34,513 nucleotides of DNA from SG8-41 sp964521405 (GTDB taxonomy: Bacteria > Pseudomonadota > Gammaproteobacteria > Burkholderiales > SG8-41). The translations under genes were made by a program, and so were the position numbers. Every line of letters begins with the position of its first letter. The stretch's first letter is position 1. The notes under the pieces were generated by a model. The model was not told the DNA's origin, did not search any database, and was given only the letters and a program-made list of their open reading frames with translations. Location: NCBI GenBank assembly GCA_964521405.1, contig CAZFRR010000173.1, forward strand, positions 1-34,513, read 5' to 3'. Shown here piece after piece: positions 1-10,216 of this stretch.

Positions 1-755
1 CGGCCGTCCGCGCCGCCGGATTGAATCCGGAGCAACGCCTGTCGCCAGAGGAGTTGGGGGCGCTTGACCATTTCCACACGGGCGGACTCCGCGCTTCACG
101 CGAGTTGCTGGAGCTGGCGCAGATTCGGGCCGAAGATCGCGTTCTCGATATTGGAGCTGGGCTGGCCGGTCCCGCGCGGCTGCTCGCTTCCACGCTCGGC
201 TGCCGCGTCGACTGCCTCGAATTGTCGCCCGATTTCTGCGCCGGTGCGGTACTGCTAAATCGGCTGACCGGTCTTGACGACCGAATCAAAGTGCACAAGG
301 GCAGCGCTCTCGACTTGCCCTTTCCCGACGATTCATTTGATGTCGTCTGGATGCAAAATGTCGGCATGAACATCGCAGACAAGCGGAAGCTCTACGGGGA
401 GATCTACCGGGTCCTCAAGCCGGGCGGCCGCTTCGCCTTCCAGGAAATGGCCGCCGGGAAAGCGGCTACGTCCTATTTTCCGCTGCCATGGGCCACTGAC
501 CCTGCCGACAACTTCCTGGTCTCTGCCGAAGAGATGCGATTGGTTCTCGGCGATAGTGGATTCATCGCTGAACTCCTGGAAGATACCAGCGACGAACATT
601 TGAGCAGGACTACCGCGAACGCCACGCCCGCCGCGCCGGGACAACTGGGCTTGGCGGTGTTCGTCGACGATCTCGCGCAAAAGGCCGGCAACGCGCGGCG
701 CAGCCTCGAGGAGGGCCAGGTCCGGCTGGTCAGAGGCGTCTTCCGGGCGAGCTGA
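1..755 (+). CDS. SAM-dependent class I methyltransferase (5' end cut by window)
   Basis: A cytoplasmic methyltransferase that transfers a methyl group from S-adenosylmethionine; the acceptor cannot be told. The Rossmann glycine motif DIGAGLAGPARLL (motif I) binds the cofactor. It is followed by an acidic residue after the second strand, the FPDDSFDVVWMQNV segment (motif II region) and the typical LKPGGRFAFQEM motif. The frame is open to base 3 with no stop. The only start-like codon near the left edge is a TTG at 21 that falls inside what is normally the helical N-terminal region of such proteins, so the gene very probably begins outside the window. It ends 20 bases before the convergent end of the Bug gene at 776. 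The family is certain; the substrate is unknown. Confidence 0.85.
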   Translation, partial: AVRAAGLNPEQRLSPEELGALDHFHTGGLRASRELLELAQIRAEDRVLDIGAGLAGPARLLASTLGCRVDCLELSPDFCAGAVLLNRLTGLDDRIKVHKGSALDLPFPDDSFDVVWMQNVGMNIADKRKLYGEIYRVLKPGGRFAFQEMAAGKAATSYFPLPWATDPADNFLVSAEEMRLVLGDSGFIAELLEDTSDEHLSRTTANATPAAPGQLGLAVFVDDLAQKAGNARRSLEEGQVRLVRGVFRAS

Positions 756-775
756 GCTGCCTCGTTTATCGGCGG

Positions 776-1738
776 CTATTCCTCACGCAGCCCGGCCTCC
801 CGGATCAGCTTTCCCCACTTCGCCATCTCGGCTTTCATCGCCGCCCCGAACTGCTCGGGCGTGCTGCCGACCGTCTCCGCTCCCGAACTGAAGAAGCGTT
901 CCTTCACCTCCGGCCGCTGCAGCACGCGCGCGATCTCCTGGTTCAGCCGCGCGATGACGGGCTCCGGCGTGCCGACCGGCGCGAAGAAACCGATGATCGA
1001 GACCACTTCGTAGCCCGGCACGGTCGCCGCGACCGTGGGCAGGCCGGGGACCAGCGCCGAGGGCTGCGCGCTGGTCACCGCCAGCGGCTTCAGACGCCCG
1101 CCCGGCTTGATGTACGGCGCAACCGCCCCTGCCGGCGAAATCATCATCTGCACGTGGCCGCCGATGGACGCAACGAGCGCCGGCCCGGTCCCCTTGTAAT
1201 TGATGCGGACGATCTTGATGCCCGTCATCGCCCTTAACAATTCCGCCGTGAGATGCGAGGGCGAGCCGGGCGATGACGTGGCGTAATTGAGTTCGCCCGG
1301 CCTTGCCCGGGCCAGCGCGATCAATTCCTTGACCGACTTCACCGGCAGCGACGGAGGCACTACAAGTATGTTGGGCGAACTTATCGCCAGGGAGACCGGC
1401 GAGAACTGCCTGACCGGGTCGTAGGGCAAGCCGTCCCGGAAGAACGGCGAGATCCAGAAAGTGCTGCCCGCAAGCAGCACCGTATAGCCATCCGGCACCG
1501 CCTTGGATACCGCTTCCGCCGAGATGATGCTGGTCCGGTTCTCGATGACGACCGGCTGACCCAGGCCCGCCGTCAGTCCCGGCTGAACCAGGCGCGCTAC
1601 GAAGTCGTTGCCGCCCCCCGCATCTGCCGTGACGATGCGCACAGGCTTGGCGGGAAACCCCTGCCCCGCCGCGCCGCCGGCGGCCAGCAACGCAACGCCG
1701 CCCACCACCGTACAGGAAACGAAGTGCGCAACAGTCAT
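776..1738 (-). CDS. Bug/TctC-family tripartite tricarboxylate transporter substrate-binding protein
   Basis: A 320-residue periplasmic receptor of the Bug family, which captures small carboxylates or related organic solutes for a TctAB-type permease. The frame is open far upstream through the heptamer repeat. I take the ATG at 1738 because a signal peptide starts there and an AAAGGCGG ribosome site precedes it; the last repeat unit supplies its first bases. The signal peptide has no Lys or Arg in its n-region, which is unusual. The ligand loop reads AGGGND rather than PGGxxD, and the usual NRPGAGG segment is replaced by NRTSIIS. It is second in a likely two-gene transcript with the Bug gene at 1828. 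It closely resembles the Bug protein at 14377 over its C-terminal two thirds. Confidence 0.93.
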   Translation of the reverse strand: MTVAHFVSCTVVGGVALLAAGGAAGQGFPAKPVRIVTADAGGGNDFVARLVQPGLTAGLGQPVVIENRTSIISAEAVSKAVPDGYTVLLAGSTFWISPFFRDGLPYDPVRQFSPVSLAISSPNILVVPPSLPVKSVKELIALARARPGELNYATSSPGSPSHLTAELLRAMTGIKIVRINYKGTGPALVASIGGHVQMMISPAGAVAPYIKPGGRLKPLAVTSAQPSALVPGLPTVAATVPGYEVVSIIGFFAPVGTPEPVIARLNQEIARVLQRPEVKERFFSSGAETVGSTPEQFGAAMKAEMAKWGKLIREAGLREE

Positions 1739-1744
1739 ATCCGC

Positions 1745-1814
1745 CTTTCGACTTTCGACTTTCGACTTTCGACTTTCGACTTTCGACTTTCGACTTTCGA
1801 CTTTCGACTTTCGA
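1745..1814. repeat. Ten-copy perfect heptamer tandem repeat (CTTTCGA)
   Basis: Ten uninterrupted copies of CTTTCGA (TCGAAAG on the minus strand) fill almost the whole 89-base gap between the two Bug genes. Three units make 21 bases, so a frame reads through as a basic heptapeptide repeat, but that reading is fortuitous. The repeat ends directly at the ribosome site of the downstream gene. Confidence 0.97.
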
Positions 1815-1827
1815 CTTTTTCTTTGGC

Positions 1828-2808
1828 TCAGTCGCCGCGAATGTTGGCTACCTTGGCCACTTTCGACCATTGCTCGCGCTCGGCCTTGAGGAACGCGGCA
1901 AACTCCCGCGGCGTGCTCGCGACGCCCTCGGTGCCGTCGAGCGCCAGCCGCGCGACGACGTCCGGCCGCTGCACCGCCTTGACGATCTCCTGGTGCAGGC
2001 GATCGATCACGGGCCGCGGCGTGGCGCGGGGCGCGAGCATGCCGTGCCACTGGGTGACGAGGAAACCCGGCATGCCCGACTCGATCATCGTCGGCAGGTC
2101 GGGCGCCATCTTCGCGCGCGCGGGGCTGGCGATGGCGATCGCCTTCAGCTTCTGGGAACGGACGTGGCTGTAGACGGAGCCCGCGCTCAAAAAACTCATC
2201 TGCACCCGGCCCGACAGCATGTCGCCCAGCGCGGCGCCGACGCCCTTGTAGGGAATGTGCACGAGTTGCGGCCCGCTGGTATGCGCGAAGAGCTCGGTCG
2301 CCAGGTGTGCCAGCGAGGCATTGCCCGTCGAAGCGTAGTTCAGCTTCGATGGGGTCGACTTGGCGTACGCAACCAGGTCCTTCACGGTCTTGACCGGCAG
2401 CGACGGGTGCACGGTGAGCATGTACGGCGCGGCGGCGACCTGGGAGACCGGCGCAAAGTCGCGCTCCAGGTCATAGCGCGTCTGGTTGACGATGCCATAC
2501 ACCACCAGGCTCGCGCTGAGGAACATCAAGGTGTAGCCGTCCGGCGCGGCCTGCGAGCTCAATTCCGCGGCGATGCTGCCGCTCGCCCCCGCCCGGTTGT
2601 CCACCACCACGGTCTGCCCCAACGCCTCGCTCAGCGGGACCGCGACCTGGCGCGCGACAAAATCAAGGCCCCCACCCGCGCCTGATGCGACAATCAACCT
2701 CACTGGCTTGGTCGGATAGGACACCAATTGCGCGGCACCATGGGGTGCGGCTCCGAAAAGCACGGCGGCCAGTCCCACGGCAGCGATCTTGCGCGATGTT
2801 TTCTTCAT
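1828..2808 (-). CDS. Bug/TctC-family substrate-binding protein
   Basis: 326 residues with a classical signal peptide (basic n-region KKTSRK, then a hydrophobic core ending near AAPHGAA). Family landmarks in order: YPTKPVRLIV, the ligand loop GAGGGLDF, NRAGASGSIA, PDGYTL, HPSLPVKTVKDL, HIPYKG, the segment following SGRVQM, and the C-terminal WSKVAKVANI end. The start at 2808 has a strong ribosome site (GAGGTGAGG). It is transcribed away from htpG, sharing the 118-base divergent region, and probably together with the Bug gene at 776, from which only the heptamer repeat separates it. The loop has AGG in place of PGG. Substrate unknown. Confidence 0.94.
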   Translation of the reverse strand: MKKTSRKIAAVGLAAVLFGAAPHGAAQLVSYPTKPVRLIVASGAGGGLDFVARQVAVPLSEALGQTVVVDNRAGASGSIAAELSSQAAPDGYTLMFLSASLVVYGIVNQTRYDLERDFAPVSQVAAAPYMLTVHPSLPVKTVKDLVAYAKSTPSKLNYASTGNASLAHLATELFAHTSGPQLVHIPYKGVGAALGDMLSGRVQMSFLSAGSVYSHVRSQKLKAIAIASPARAKMAPDLPTMIESGMPGFLVTQWHGMLAPRATPRPVIDRLHQEIVKAVQRPDVVARLALDGTEGVASTPREFAAFLKAEREQWSKVAKVANIRGD

Positions 2809-2869
2809 TTCCTCACCTCGAGCGTAGGGAGTTAGCCGCCCAGCGTCATTATGCCTATGGACAAGGGTG

Positions 2870-2899
2870 CTTGAAATCCGGCATCCTCCGCCCCACTTT
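2870..2899 (+). promoter_or_regulatory. Sigma-32 heat-shock promoter of htpG
   Basis: CTTGAAA at 2870-2876, a 14-base spacer, then CCCCACTTT at 2891-2899. This matches the sigma-32 consensus (CTTGAAA, spacer of about 13-15, CCCCATnT) almost exactly. Transcription would start near 2905-2908, about 20 bases before the htpG ATG. The GTG codon at 2867 therefore lies upstream of the promoter and cannot be the start. Confidence 0.85.
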
Positions 2900-2926
2900 G
2901 CAGCAGGTTACCGCACCGGAGGGCCT

Positions 2927-4849
<1,923 letters not shown>

Positions 4850-4865
4850 GAGCACCTAACAAGAC

Positions 4866-5066
4866 AAATTCCCCTCCTGCCTGAGGGTGAGGCGGGGTTT
4901 CGAAGAAGGCGCCTGCGCACCTTCAAGCCGCCGAACGCCAGCCGACTCTGCGCGGTTGGCCGGGCGGGGTGCCCGCGCAAGCGGGCGGGGTGGTGGGAGC
5001 TAGAATTTCCCATGTAACCACCCCGTCTGCTTCGCATCCACCCCTCCTTGAAAAGGAGGGGAGTAA
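4866..5066. repeat. Composite dispersed element (CCCCTCC/GGAGGGG family), copy 1
   Basis: About 200 bases between convergent htpG and the Bug gene at 5107. It opens with TTCCCCTCCTGCC, holds a GCCCGCGCAAGCGGGC hairpin near 4971-4986, then CACCCCGTCTGCTTCGC. It closes with a perfect 9-bp hairpin at 5041-5061 (CCCCTCCTT, loop GAA, AAGGAGGGG), which may terminate transcription from either side although it lacks a T-tract. A near-identical copy lies at 27470-27671 and a rearranged one at 15384-15501. Confidence 0.88.
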
Positions 5067-5106
5067 ATCAGGGCCAGCAATGTTTATTAGGTGTTCTAGG
5101 TAATCT

Positions 5107-6084
5107 TCAATCTACCTTCACACCCGCCCGCTTCACGACGTCCGCCCACCGCGCGGACTCCTTCCGGATATGCGCGGCGAACTGCTCGGGCGTGCCGCCG
5201 ACGATCTGGAGGCCGAGATCGGGGAGCTTCTCGCTGACCGAAGGCGAGGCGAGCGCCTTGTTGACCTCCGCGTTCAACCGGGCAACGACGGCCTTCGATA
5301 CCCCGGCCGGCACGATCACGCCGGCCCACGCGCTGACGTCGAATCCCGGCACTCCAGCTTCCGCGACCGTCGGCAATTCAGAGAACGCGGGCACGCGGAT
5401 CGCGCTGGTCACGGCCAGCCCCCGCAGCCGGCCCGCCTTCACGTGCGGCCCGATCGAGTTGATGTTGTCTGCCATCACGTGCACCCGCCCCGCGATGAGA
5501 TCCGTGATCGCGATGGTGGCGGCCTTGAACGGCACGTGCACGATTTGCGTCTCCGTCATCAGCTTGAAGAGCTCCATGCTGACGTGAATGCTCGAGCCAT
5601 TGCCGGTGGATGCATACAACAGGTCGCCGGGCTTCTTTTTCGCGTAGCCGATCAGCTCCTGCACCGAGCGCACCGGCAGCGACAACGTCACCGCCAGCAG
5701 GTTGGGCGTGCCGTACATGTGAACGACCGGGCGGATGTCCCGGTCAAGATCGTAGGGCAACTTCGCTAGTACGCTGCGGCCGATCGCCAGGGTGAGTATG
5801 TTCCCGTGGCCGATGGTGTAGCCGTCGGGCGTGGCCCTGGCGACAATGTCGGTGCCGATCGTCCCGCTGCCGCCGGGCCGGTTATCAATGATCACCTGCT
5901 GGCCGATCTGCCGGCTCAACTCCGCCATGACGATGCGCGCCGCCACGTCGGGACCGCCTCCGGCGGCGCTTGGAATGACGTAGCGCAGCGGCCGCTCCGG
6001 CCAGGCGGCATCCGCGCCGGTAGCAAGCACTGACAGGCCCAGTGATATGGCCAGTAACGCCGGTATGCGGCGGGAAAATACCAT
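5107..6084 (-). CDS. Bug/TctC-family substrate-binding protein
   Basis: 325 residues. The ATG at 6084 is preferred over one 13 codons upstream because AGGA lies nine bases before it and the signal peptide (MVFSRRIPALLAI..., ending near TGADA) starts there. The ligand loop is AAGGGPD. NRPGGSGTIG, PDGYTI and the SLPVRSVQELI stretch are normal, but the strongly conserved HVPYKG reads HVPFKA. The family pocket may therefore be altered. It diverges from the amidase at 6297 across a 212-base region, so the pair may share regulation; Bug genes often lie beside the enzyme that uses their ligand. The 3' end faces htpG. Confidence 0.94.
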   Translation of the reverse strand: MVFSRRIPALLAISLGLSVLATGADAAWPERPLRYVIPSAAGGGPDVAARIVMAELSRQIGQQVIIDNRPGGSGTIGTDIVARATPDGYTIGHGNILTLAIGRSVLAKLPYDLDRDIRPVVHMYGTPNLLAVTLSLPVRSVQELIGYAKKKPGDLLYASTGNGSSIHVSMELFKLMTETQIVHVPFKAATIAITDLIAGRVHVMADNINSIGPHVKAGRLRGLAVTSAIRVPAFSELPTVAEAGVPGFDVSAWAGVIVPAGVSKAVVARLNAEVNKALASPSVSEKLPDLGLQIVGGTPEQFAAHIRKESARWADVVKRAGVKVD

Positions 6085-6128
6085 GTCGTCATTTCCTGCA
6101 ATGCGTAGCTGTAATCTTGGCATACTAG

Positions 6129-6210
6129 CAGCCTGTCGGACTTGGCGTCATGAACGGTCAGTGTGAGCGCATAGGTAGTCGCACTTGGTTATTACCGAGC
6201 CGACAGGCTG
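6129..6210. repeat. 11-bp inverted repeat in divergent promoter region
   Basis: CAGCCTGTCGG at 6129-6139 is exactly inverted as CCGACAGGCTG at 6200-6210, with a 60-base spacer. It lies between the divergent Bug (start 6084) and amidase (start 6297) genes. It could be a regulator site pair or a remnant of a short mobile repeat; the sequence alone does not decide. Confidence 0.6.
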
Positions 6211-6296
6211 TATGACTGCAACCTGTCGTTCAATTCAGGAGTTTGTCCGGCCTAAGCCCAACAAACTCCCAGGGTCTGACTCAGGGAGATCCGCAG

Positions 6297-7802
6297 ATGG
6301 TAGCTGCAAACGAATCACTGCTGGCCGAATCGGCCGTCGAACTGCGCCGCCGCATCGGCTCGAAGGAGATCTCGGCGGTCGAGTTGCTCGACGCGTGCCT
6401 CGCGCGCATCGGGGAAATCAATCCCGCGGTCAACGCCATCACCGCGACCTGCTTCGACCGTGCGCGGACAGAAGCCCGGGCCGCGGACCAGGCAGTCCTG
6501 CGCGGTGAACCGCTCGGACTGCTGCACGGGCTGCCGACCGGCATCAAGGATCTCGACGAGACCGGGGGATTGCTGACGACATACGGTTCGCCGCTCTATC
6601 GCAATTTCATTCCCGAACGCGACAACGCGATGGTGGCGCGCGTGCGGGCGGCGGGCGCCATCGTCGTCGGCAAAACCAACGTGCCGGAATTCGGCGCCGG
6701 CGCCAATACCCGCAACGTGGTGTGGGGCGCCACCGGCAATCCCTTCGACCCCCGGCTCAACGCCGGCGGCTCCTCGGGCGGCTCGGCGGTCGCGCTCGCC
6801 TGTGACATGTTGCCCGTATGCACGGGATCCGATACCGGCGGGTCGCTGCGCATCCCGGCCGCCAAGTGCGGCGTCGTCGGTTTCCGCCCGTCGCCCGGGC
6901 TGGTGCCGGTGGAGCGCCGCTCGCTCGGCTGGACACCGATCTCGGTCGTGGGACCGATGGGGCGCACGGTCGCCGATGCCTGTCTCCTCCTGGCGGCGCA
7001 GGCGGCGCTGGACGATTGCGATCCGCTGTCGTATCCCGTGGACGCGAGCACGTTTGCCGTGCCGCAGCCGCGCGACCCGGGATCGCTGCGCGTGGCGTTC
7101 ACCGAGGATTTTGGCGTCTGCCCGGTGGACCAGCCGATCCGCCGCGTGTTCCGCGACAAGATCCAGGCCCTGCGGCACCTGTTCCGGTCCTGCGACGAGG
7201 TCGAGTTCGATTTCAGCGAGGCGGACCGCTGCTTTGACGTGATCCGCGCCGCGAACTACGCGGCGCGCTATCGCGAGATGTACGAGAAGGATCCCGGCTC
7301 GCTCGGCCCCAACGTGCGCGCCAACTACGAGATGGCCGCCGCCATGTCGCTCGCCGATGTCGCCTTGGCGCACGTCGAGCAGACGCGCATCTTCCGCCGC
7401 TTCCAGCACACGTTCCGCGACTACGACCTGGTGCTGGCCCCGACTACGCCGGTTTCCCCGTTTCCGTGGACGCAGCTCTATCTCACCGAAATGGACGGCA
7501 AGCCGCTGCGCAATTACTACCACTGGCTCGCCCTGACTTACGTGATCACGCTCGCGACCAACCCGGCCATCGCGCTGCCGTGCGGCGTCGATCACAAGGG
7601 CATGCCGTTCGGCCTGCAGATCGTCGGCCCGTTTCGCGGCGACCGCGCGCTGCTCGGCGCCGCGCACGCGATCGAGCAGGCCATGGCCGCGATACCCACG
7701 CTGCGCCGCCCTCTCCCCGAACTCGGCAAACTCAGGCAGCCGGTGCCGGCGCTGAAATCCATCGTGACGCACCCGCCGACGGTGAGCGCGACCGGGTCAT
7801 AA
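6297..7802 (+). CDS. Amidase-signature family amidohydrolase
   Basis: 501-residue cytoplasmic amidase that hydrolyses a carboxamide to acid plus ammonia or amine through a Ser-cisSer-Lys triad. The triad is visible: Lys84 in TGIKDLDETG, cis-Ser159 in GGSSGGS and nucleophile Ser183 in DTGGSLRIP. The spacings match the family (99 and 24 residues). The ATG at 6297 has GGGAG nine bases upstream; the earlier in-frame TTG at 6243 has none. Downstream on the same strand come the NHL protein (100-base gap) and a Bug gene (76-base gap), which suggests one transcript for uptake and use of an amide or amide-derived acid. The family also includes GatA-like proteins, but there is no gatB/gatC neighbour, so a catabolic amidase is likelier. 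Confidence 0.95.
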   Translation: MVAANESLLAESAVELRRRIGSKEISAVELLDACLARIGEINPAVNAITATCFDRARTEARAADQAVLRGEPLGLLHGLPTGIKDLDETGGLLTTYGSPLYRNFIPERDNAMVARVRAAGAIVVGKTNVPEFGAGANTRNVVWGATGNPFDPRLNAGGSSGGSAVALACDMLPVCTGSDTGGSLRIPAAKCGVVGFRPSPGLVPVERRSLGWTPISVVGPMGRTVADACLLLAAQAALDDCDPLSYPVDASTFAVPQPRDPGSLRVAFTEDFGVCPVDQPIRRVFRDKIQALRHLFRSCDEVEFDFSEADRCFDVIRAANYAARYREMYEKDPGSLGPNVRANYEMAAAMSLADVALAHVEQTRIFRRFQHTFRDYDLVLAPTTPVSPFPWTQLYLTEMDGKPLRNYYHWLALTYVITLATNPAIALPCGVDHKGMPFGLQIVGPFRGDRALLGAAHAIEQAMAAIPTLRRPLPELGKLRQPVPALKSIVTHPPTVSATGS

Positions 7803-7902
7803 CCAACCTGCCGCAATCCGGCGTTTGTGCGTTTTCCGCAATCCCTATAGATTAGCTGCGCGCAACTTCCCCCCTGCCCTTGCCACTACCGAAAGAAACG
7901 AT

Positions 7903-8943
7903 ATGAACAGCCCCGCCGCCCCATCGACTGTCGCCGCCGCCCGCCCCGAGACCGCGGTTCAGCGGTTCGAATTCGACCCGACGTGGCCCAAGCCGTTGCC
8001 CGAAGGCTGGATCGGCGGGCAGCTCGCCTGCGTCACCGTGGACCATCACGACCACATCCTTGTCGTCAACCGCGGCGACATCACGAAGGAAGAGCAGGAA
8101 ACCTGCATCCGGGCGCCGGCGGTCATGATCTTCGACCGGGACGGCAACCTGATCCAATCGTGGGGCGACTGGGAGGTGCTCCCCTCCACTCCCCACAGTT
8201 GCGCCGTCGACCGCGACGACAACATCTGGATCAGCGCCAACGGCGATGGCATGGTGCAGAAGTACACCTACGACGGCAAGCTGCTGGTGCAGATCGGCAA
8301 GAAAGGCGTGTTCGATTCCGAGGACGGTACCCGCAGGACCCCGTTCCGGAACGCCAGCCACACCGCGCTGCACATGCCGGCGGGCATCGCGTGCGATCCG
8401 GACAATGGCGACGTTTACTTCGCCGACGGCTACGGCAACCGGCGCGTGGTGGTGTTCGACAGGAACGGCAAGTTCCTGCGGCAGTGGGGGCGGCAGGCAA
8501 CGCCGGAGGAAATGGAAGCCGGGGTCGGCGGCGTGTTCGCCGAAGTCGTGCACAGCGTCGCGATCAGCAATGCCGGCCTGGTGTACGTGGGCGACCGCCA
8601 GGGCGATCGCGTCCAGGTGTTCGACAAGATGGGCAACTTCAAGAGGAACATCTGGGTGCGCACCGGGACCCCGACGCTGCCGGACAAGCGCGGCACCGCG
8701 TGGTGGACGGCCTTCTCGCCGGATCGCGAGCAGAAGTACCTCTACGTGATGAACGGGCGCAACGAGCAGGTCCACATCCTCGACCACGCCAGCGGCACCA
8801 TCCTTTCGAGCTTCGGCCGTCCCGGGCATCAACTCGGCAGCTTCACGCACGGTCACAGCCTGGCCGTGGACACCAGCGGCAACCTCTACATCGCCGAAAC
8901 CAACTGGGGCCGGCGGGTGCACCGGTTCAATTTGGTGAAGTGA
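7903..8943 (+). CDS. NHL-repeat beta-propeller protein (amidating-lyase-like)
   Basis: 346 residues of NHL-type blades with recurring short units: CAVDRDDNIWIS, IACDPDNGDVYFADG, VVVFDRNGKFLRQWG, VYVGDRQGDRVQVFD, LAVDTSGNLYIAET. The fold is a beta-propeller like that of peptidyl-alpha-hydroxyglycine amidating lyases and lactonase-like hydrolases. There is no signal peptide from the ATG at 7903, so it is probably cytoplasmic; the earlier in-frame GTG at 7825 does not create a convincing one. The ribosome site is weak (AAAGAAA). Lying between an amidase and a Bug gene, it may bind or lyse the same metabolite; the reaction cannot be read from the sequence. Confidence 0.85.
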   Translation: MNSPAAPSTVAAARPETAVQRFEFDPTWPKPLPEGWIGGQLACVTVDHHDHILVVNRGDITKEEQETCIRAPAVMIFDRDGNLIQSWGDWEVLPSTPHSCAVDRDDNIWISANGDGMVQKYTYDGKLLVQIGKKGVFDSEDGTRRTPFRNASHTALHMPAGIACDPDNGDVYFADGYGNRRVVVFDRNGKFLRQWGRQATPEEMEAGVGGVFAEVVHSVAISNAGLVYVGDRQGDRVQVFDKMGNFKRNIWVRTGTPTLPDKRGTAWWTAFSPDREQKYLYVMNGRNEQVHILDHASGTILSSFGRPGHQLGSFTHGHSLAVDTSGNLYIAETNWGRRVHRFNLVK

Positions 8944-9019
8944 TGCGGTGATGAAGTGACGACCTGATGATCCACTCAAGTTTCACTTTTTGTCCTGGCC
9001 GCGTTAAGGAGACAAGCAA

Positions 9020-9979
9020 ATGAAATTTCTTGGCTCGTTGCTGATGGTATTGCTGGCCGGAGCGGCAGCGGCGCAGGGCTGGAAGCCGGAGCGCAACGTC
9101 GAGCTGACGATCCCGACCAGCCCCGGCGGCTCGAACGACATCGCGGGACGCATCATCCAGAAGCTATGGACCGAGTTGAAGCTGCTGCCGGTGCAAAGCA
9201 CGGTGGTCAACCGCAGCGGCGGCGAGCATATCGTGGCCTACACCTACATTTCGCAGCGCACCGGCGACGCCCATGCCATCGGCGTCATGTCCACGCCGAT
9301 GCTGGTGAACCCCGTCGAAGGCCGCACCCAGCTCACTCACAACGACGTGACGCCGATCGCCTACCTGATCACCGAGCCGATGATCGCGGTCGTTCGCGCG
9401 GACTCGCCGATCAAGACCGGCAAGGACCTGGTCGAGGCGCTCAGGACGAATCCGGCGGCGCTCTCCATCGCGCTCACCAGCACCGGGCACCGCGTCTCCA
9501 TCGGCATGCCCCTGCTGAAGGGGGGCGTCAACCTCAAGGGCGTGCGGATGCCGGCGTTCAAGGGCGGCGGCGAGACGACGACCGCTGTCCTCGGCGGCCA
9601 CGCGGACGTGCAAATAACCTCGGTCTCGACCAGCGTGCCTCACATCAGCTCGGGCCAGATGCGCGGCATCGCGGTGAGTTCGACCCGGCGGCTCGGCGGC
9701 GCGCTGGCCTCGGTGCCGACGTGGCAGGAGCTCGGCTACCAGAGCTCGGGATCGTGGAAAGGCGTCATGGCGCCCAAGGGCATCACGCCCGCGCAAGTCG
9801 CCTTCTGGGAAGACGTCATGCGCAAGTCGGCGGCGAGCGACGAGATCCGCCAGTACGCGGAGCAGAATCAGTGGATAGTCGAGTTCAAGGGCGCCGCGGA
9901 AACGAAGAAATGGCTGGACGAGGAATCCGCGGCGTTGAAGTCCACCATGACCGAGCTCGGGCTGGTCAGGCAGCCGTGA
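9020..9979 (+). CDS. Divergent Bug/TctC-like substrate-binding protein
   Basis: 319 residues with a short signal peptide (MKFLGSLLMVLLAGAAAAQ) and an AAGGAG ribosome site. The ligand loop SPGGSNDIAGR and the overall two-lobe layout are kept. Several family signatures are gone: PDGYTL is replaced by GDAHAIG, the PSLP motif by RADSPIKTG, and HVPYKG by MPAFKGGGE. It belongs to a distant branch of the TctC superfamily and most likely has a different ligand. It is the last gene of the amidase-NHL transcript and ends facing the Bug gene at 10217. Confidence 0.88.
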   Translation: MKFLGSLLMVLLAGAAAAQGWKPERNVELTIPTSPGGSNDIAGRIIQKLWTELKLLPVQSTVVNRSGGEHIVAYTYISQRTGDAHAIGVMSTPMLVNPVEGRTQLTHNDVTPIAYLITEPMIAVVRADSPIKTGKDLVEALRTNPAALSIALTSTGHRVSIGMPLLKGGVNLKGVRMPAFKGGGETTTAVLGGHADVQITSVSTSVPHISSGQMRGIAVSSTRRLGGALASVPTWQELGYQSSGSWKGVMAPKGITPAQVAFWEDVMRKSAASDEIRQYAEQNQWIVEFKGAAETKKWLDEESAALKSTMTELGLVRQP

Positions 9980-9992
9980 TCAATAGGACTGC

Positions 9993-10075
9993 AATTCAGC
10001 CACCGAGATCACAGATAACACGGAGAGATCCAAGGAGTTGGGTCAGCACGCCACAACTCACTGGTAGCAGCCACG
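9993..10075. repeat. CACAGAG dyad element, decayed left part
   Basis: AATTCAGCCACCGAGATCAC followed by a GAGAGATCCAAGG core and GTCAGCACGCCAC align with the left half of the full elements at 14206 and 29752. The right arm (CTCTGTG repeats) is missing. It lies between two convergent Bug genes. Nothing else is evident in the rest of this 237-base gap. Confidence 0.75.
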
Positions 10076-10216
10076 GCCAGACCTGACAGCCGGTGTCCGC
10101 ATCCGATCCAAAGCAGAGGTCTTCATCGGCGAGGGCCTCGCAATTCACGAACGGGGCTTGACGCCGCTCAGCGCGGATTGCCCGTGATTCAGGCACCGAG
10201 CTGCCTGCGCGCCTGG

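Noticed and set aside
1739..2050. Upstream extension of the Bug gene at 776 through the heptamer array, giving a basic SRKSKVE-type repeat peptide
   Set aside because: The frame overlaps the real Bug gene at 1828, and a signal peptide with a ribosome site starts at 1738. The repeat peptide is only the 21-base periodicity read in a stop-free frame.
6315..7772. Long open frame antisense to the amidase
   Set aside because: Same reason; the sense protein has its full catalytic triad.
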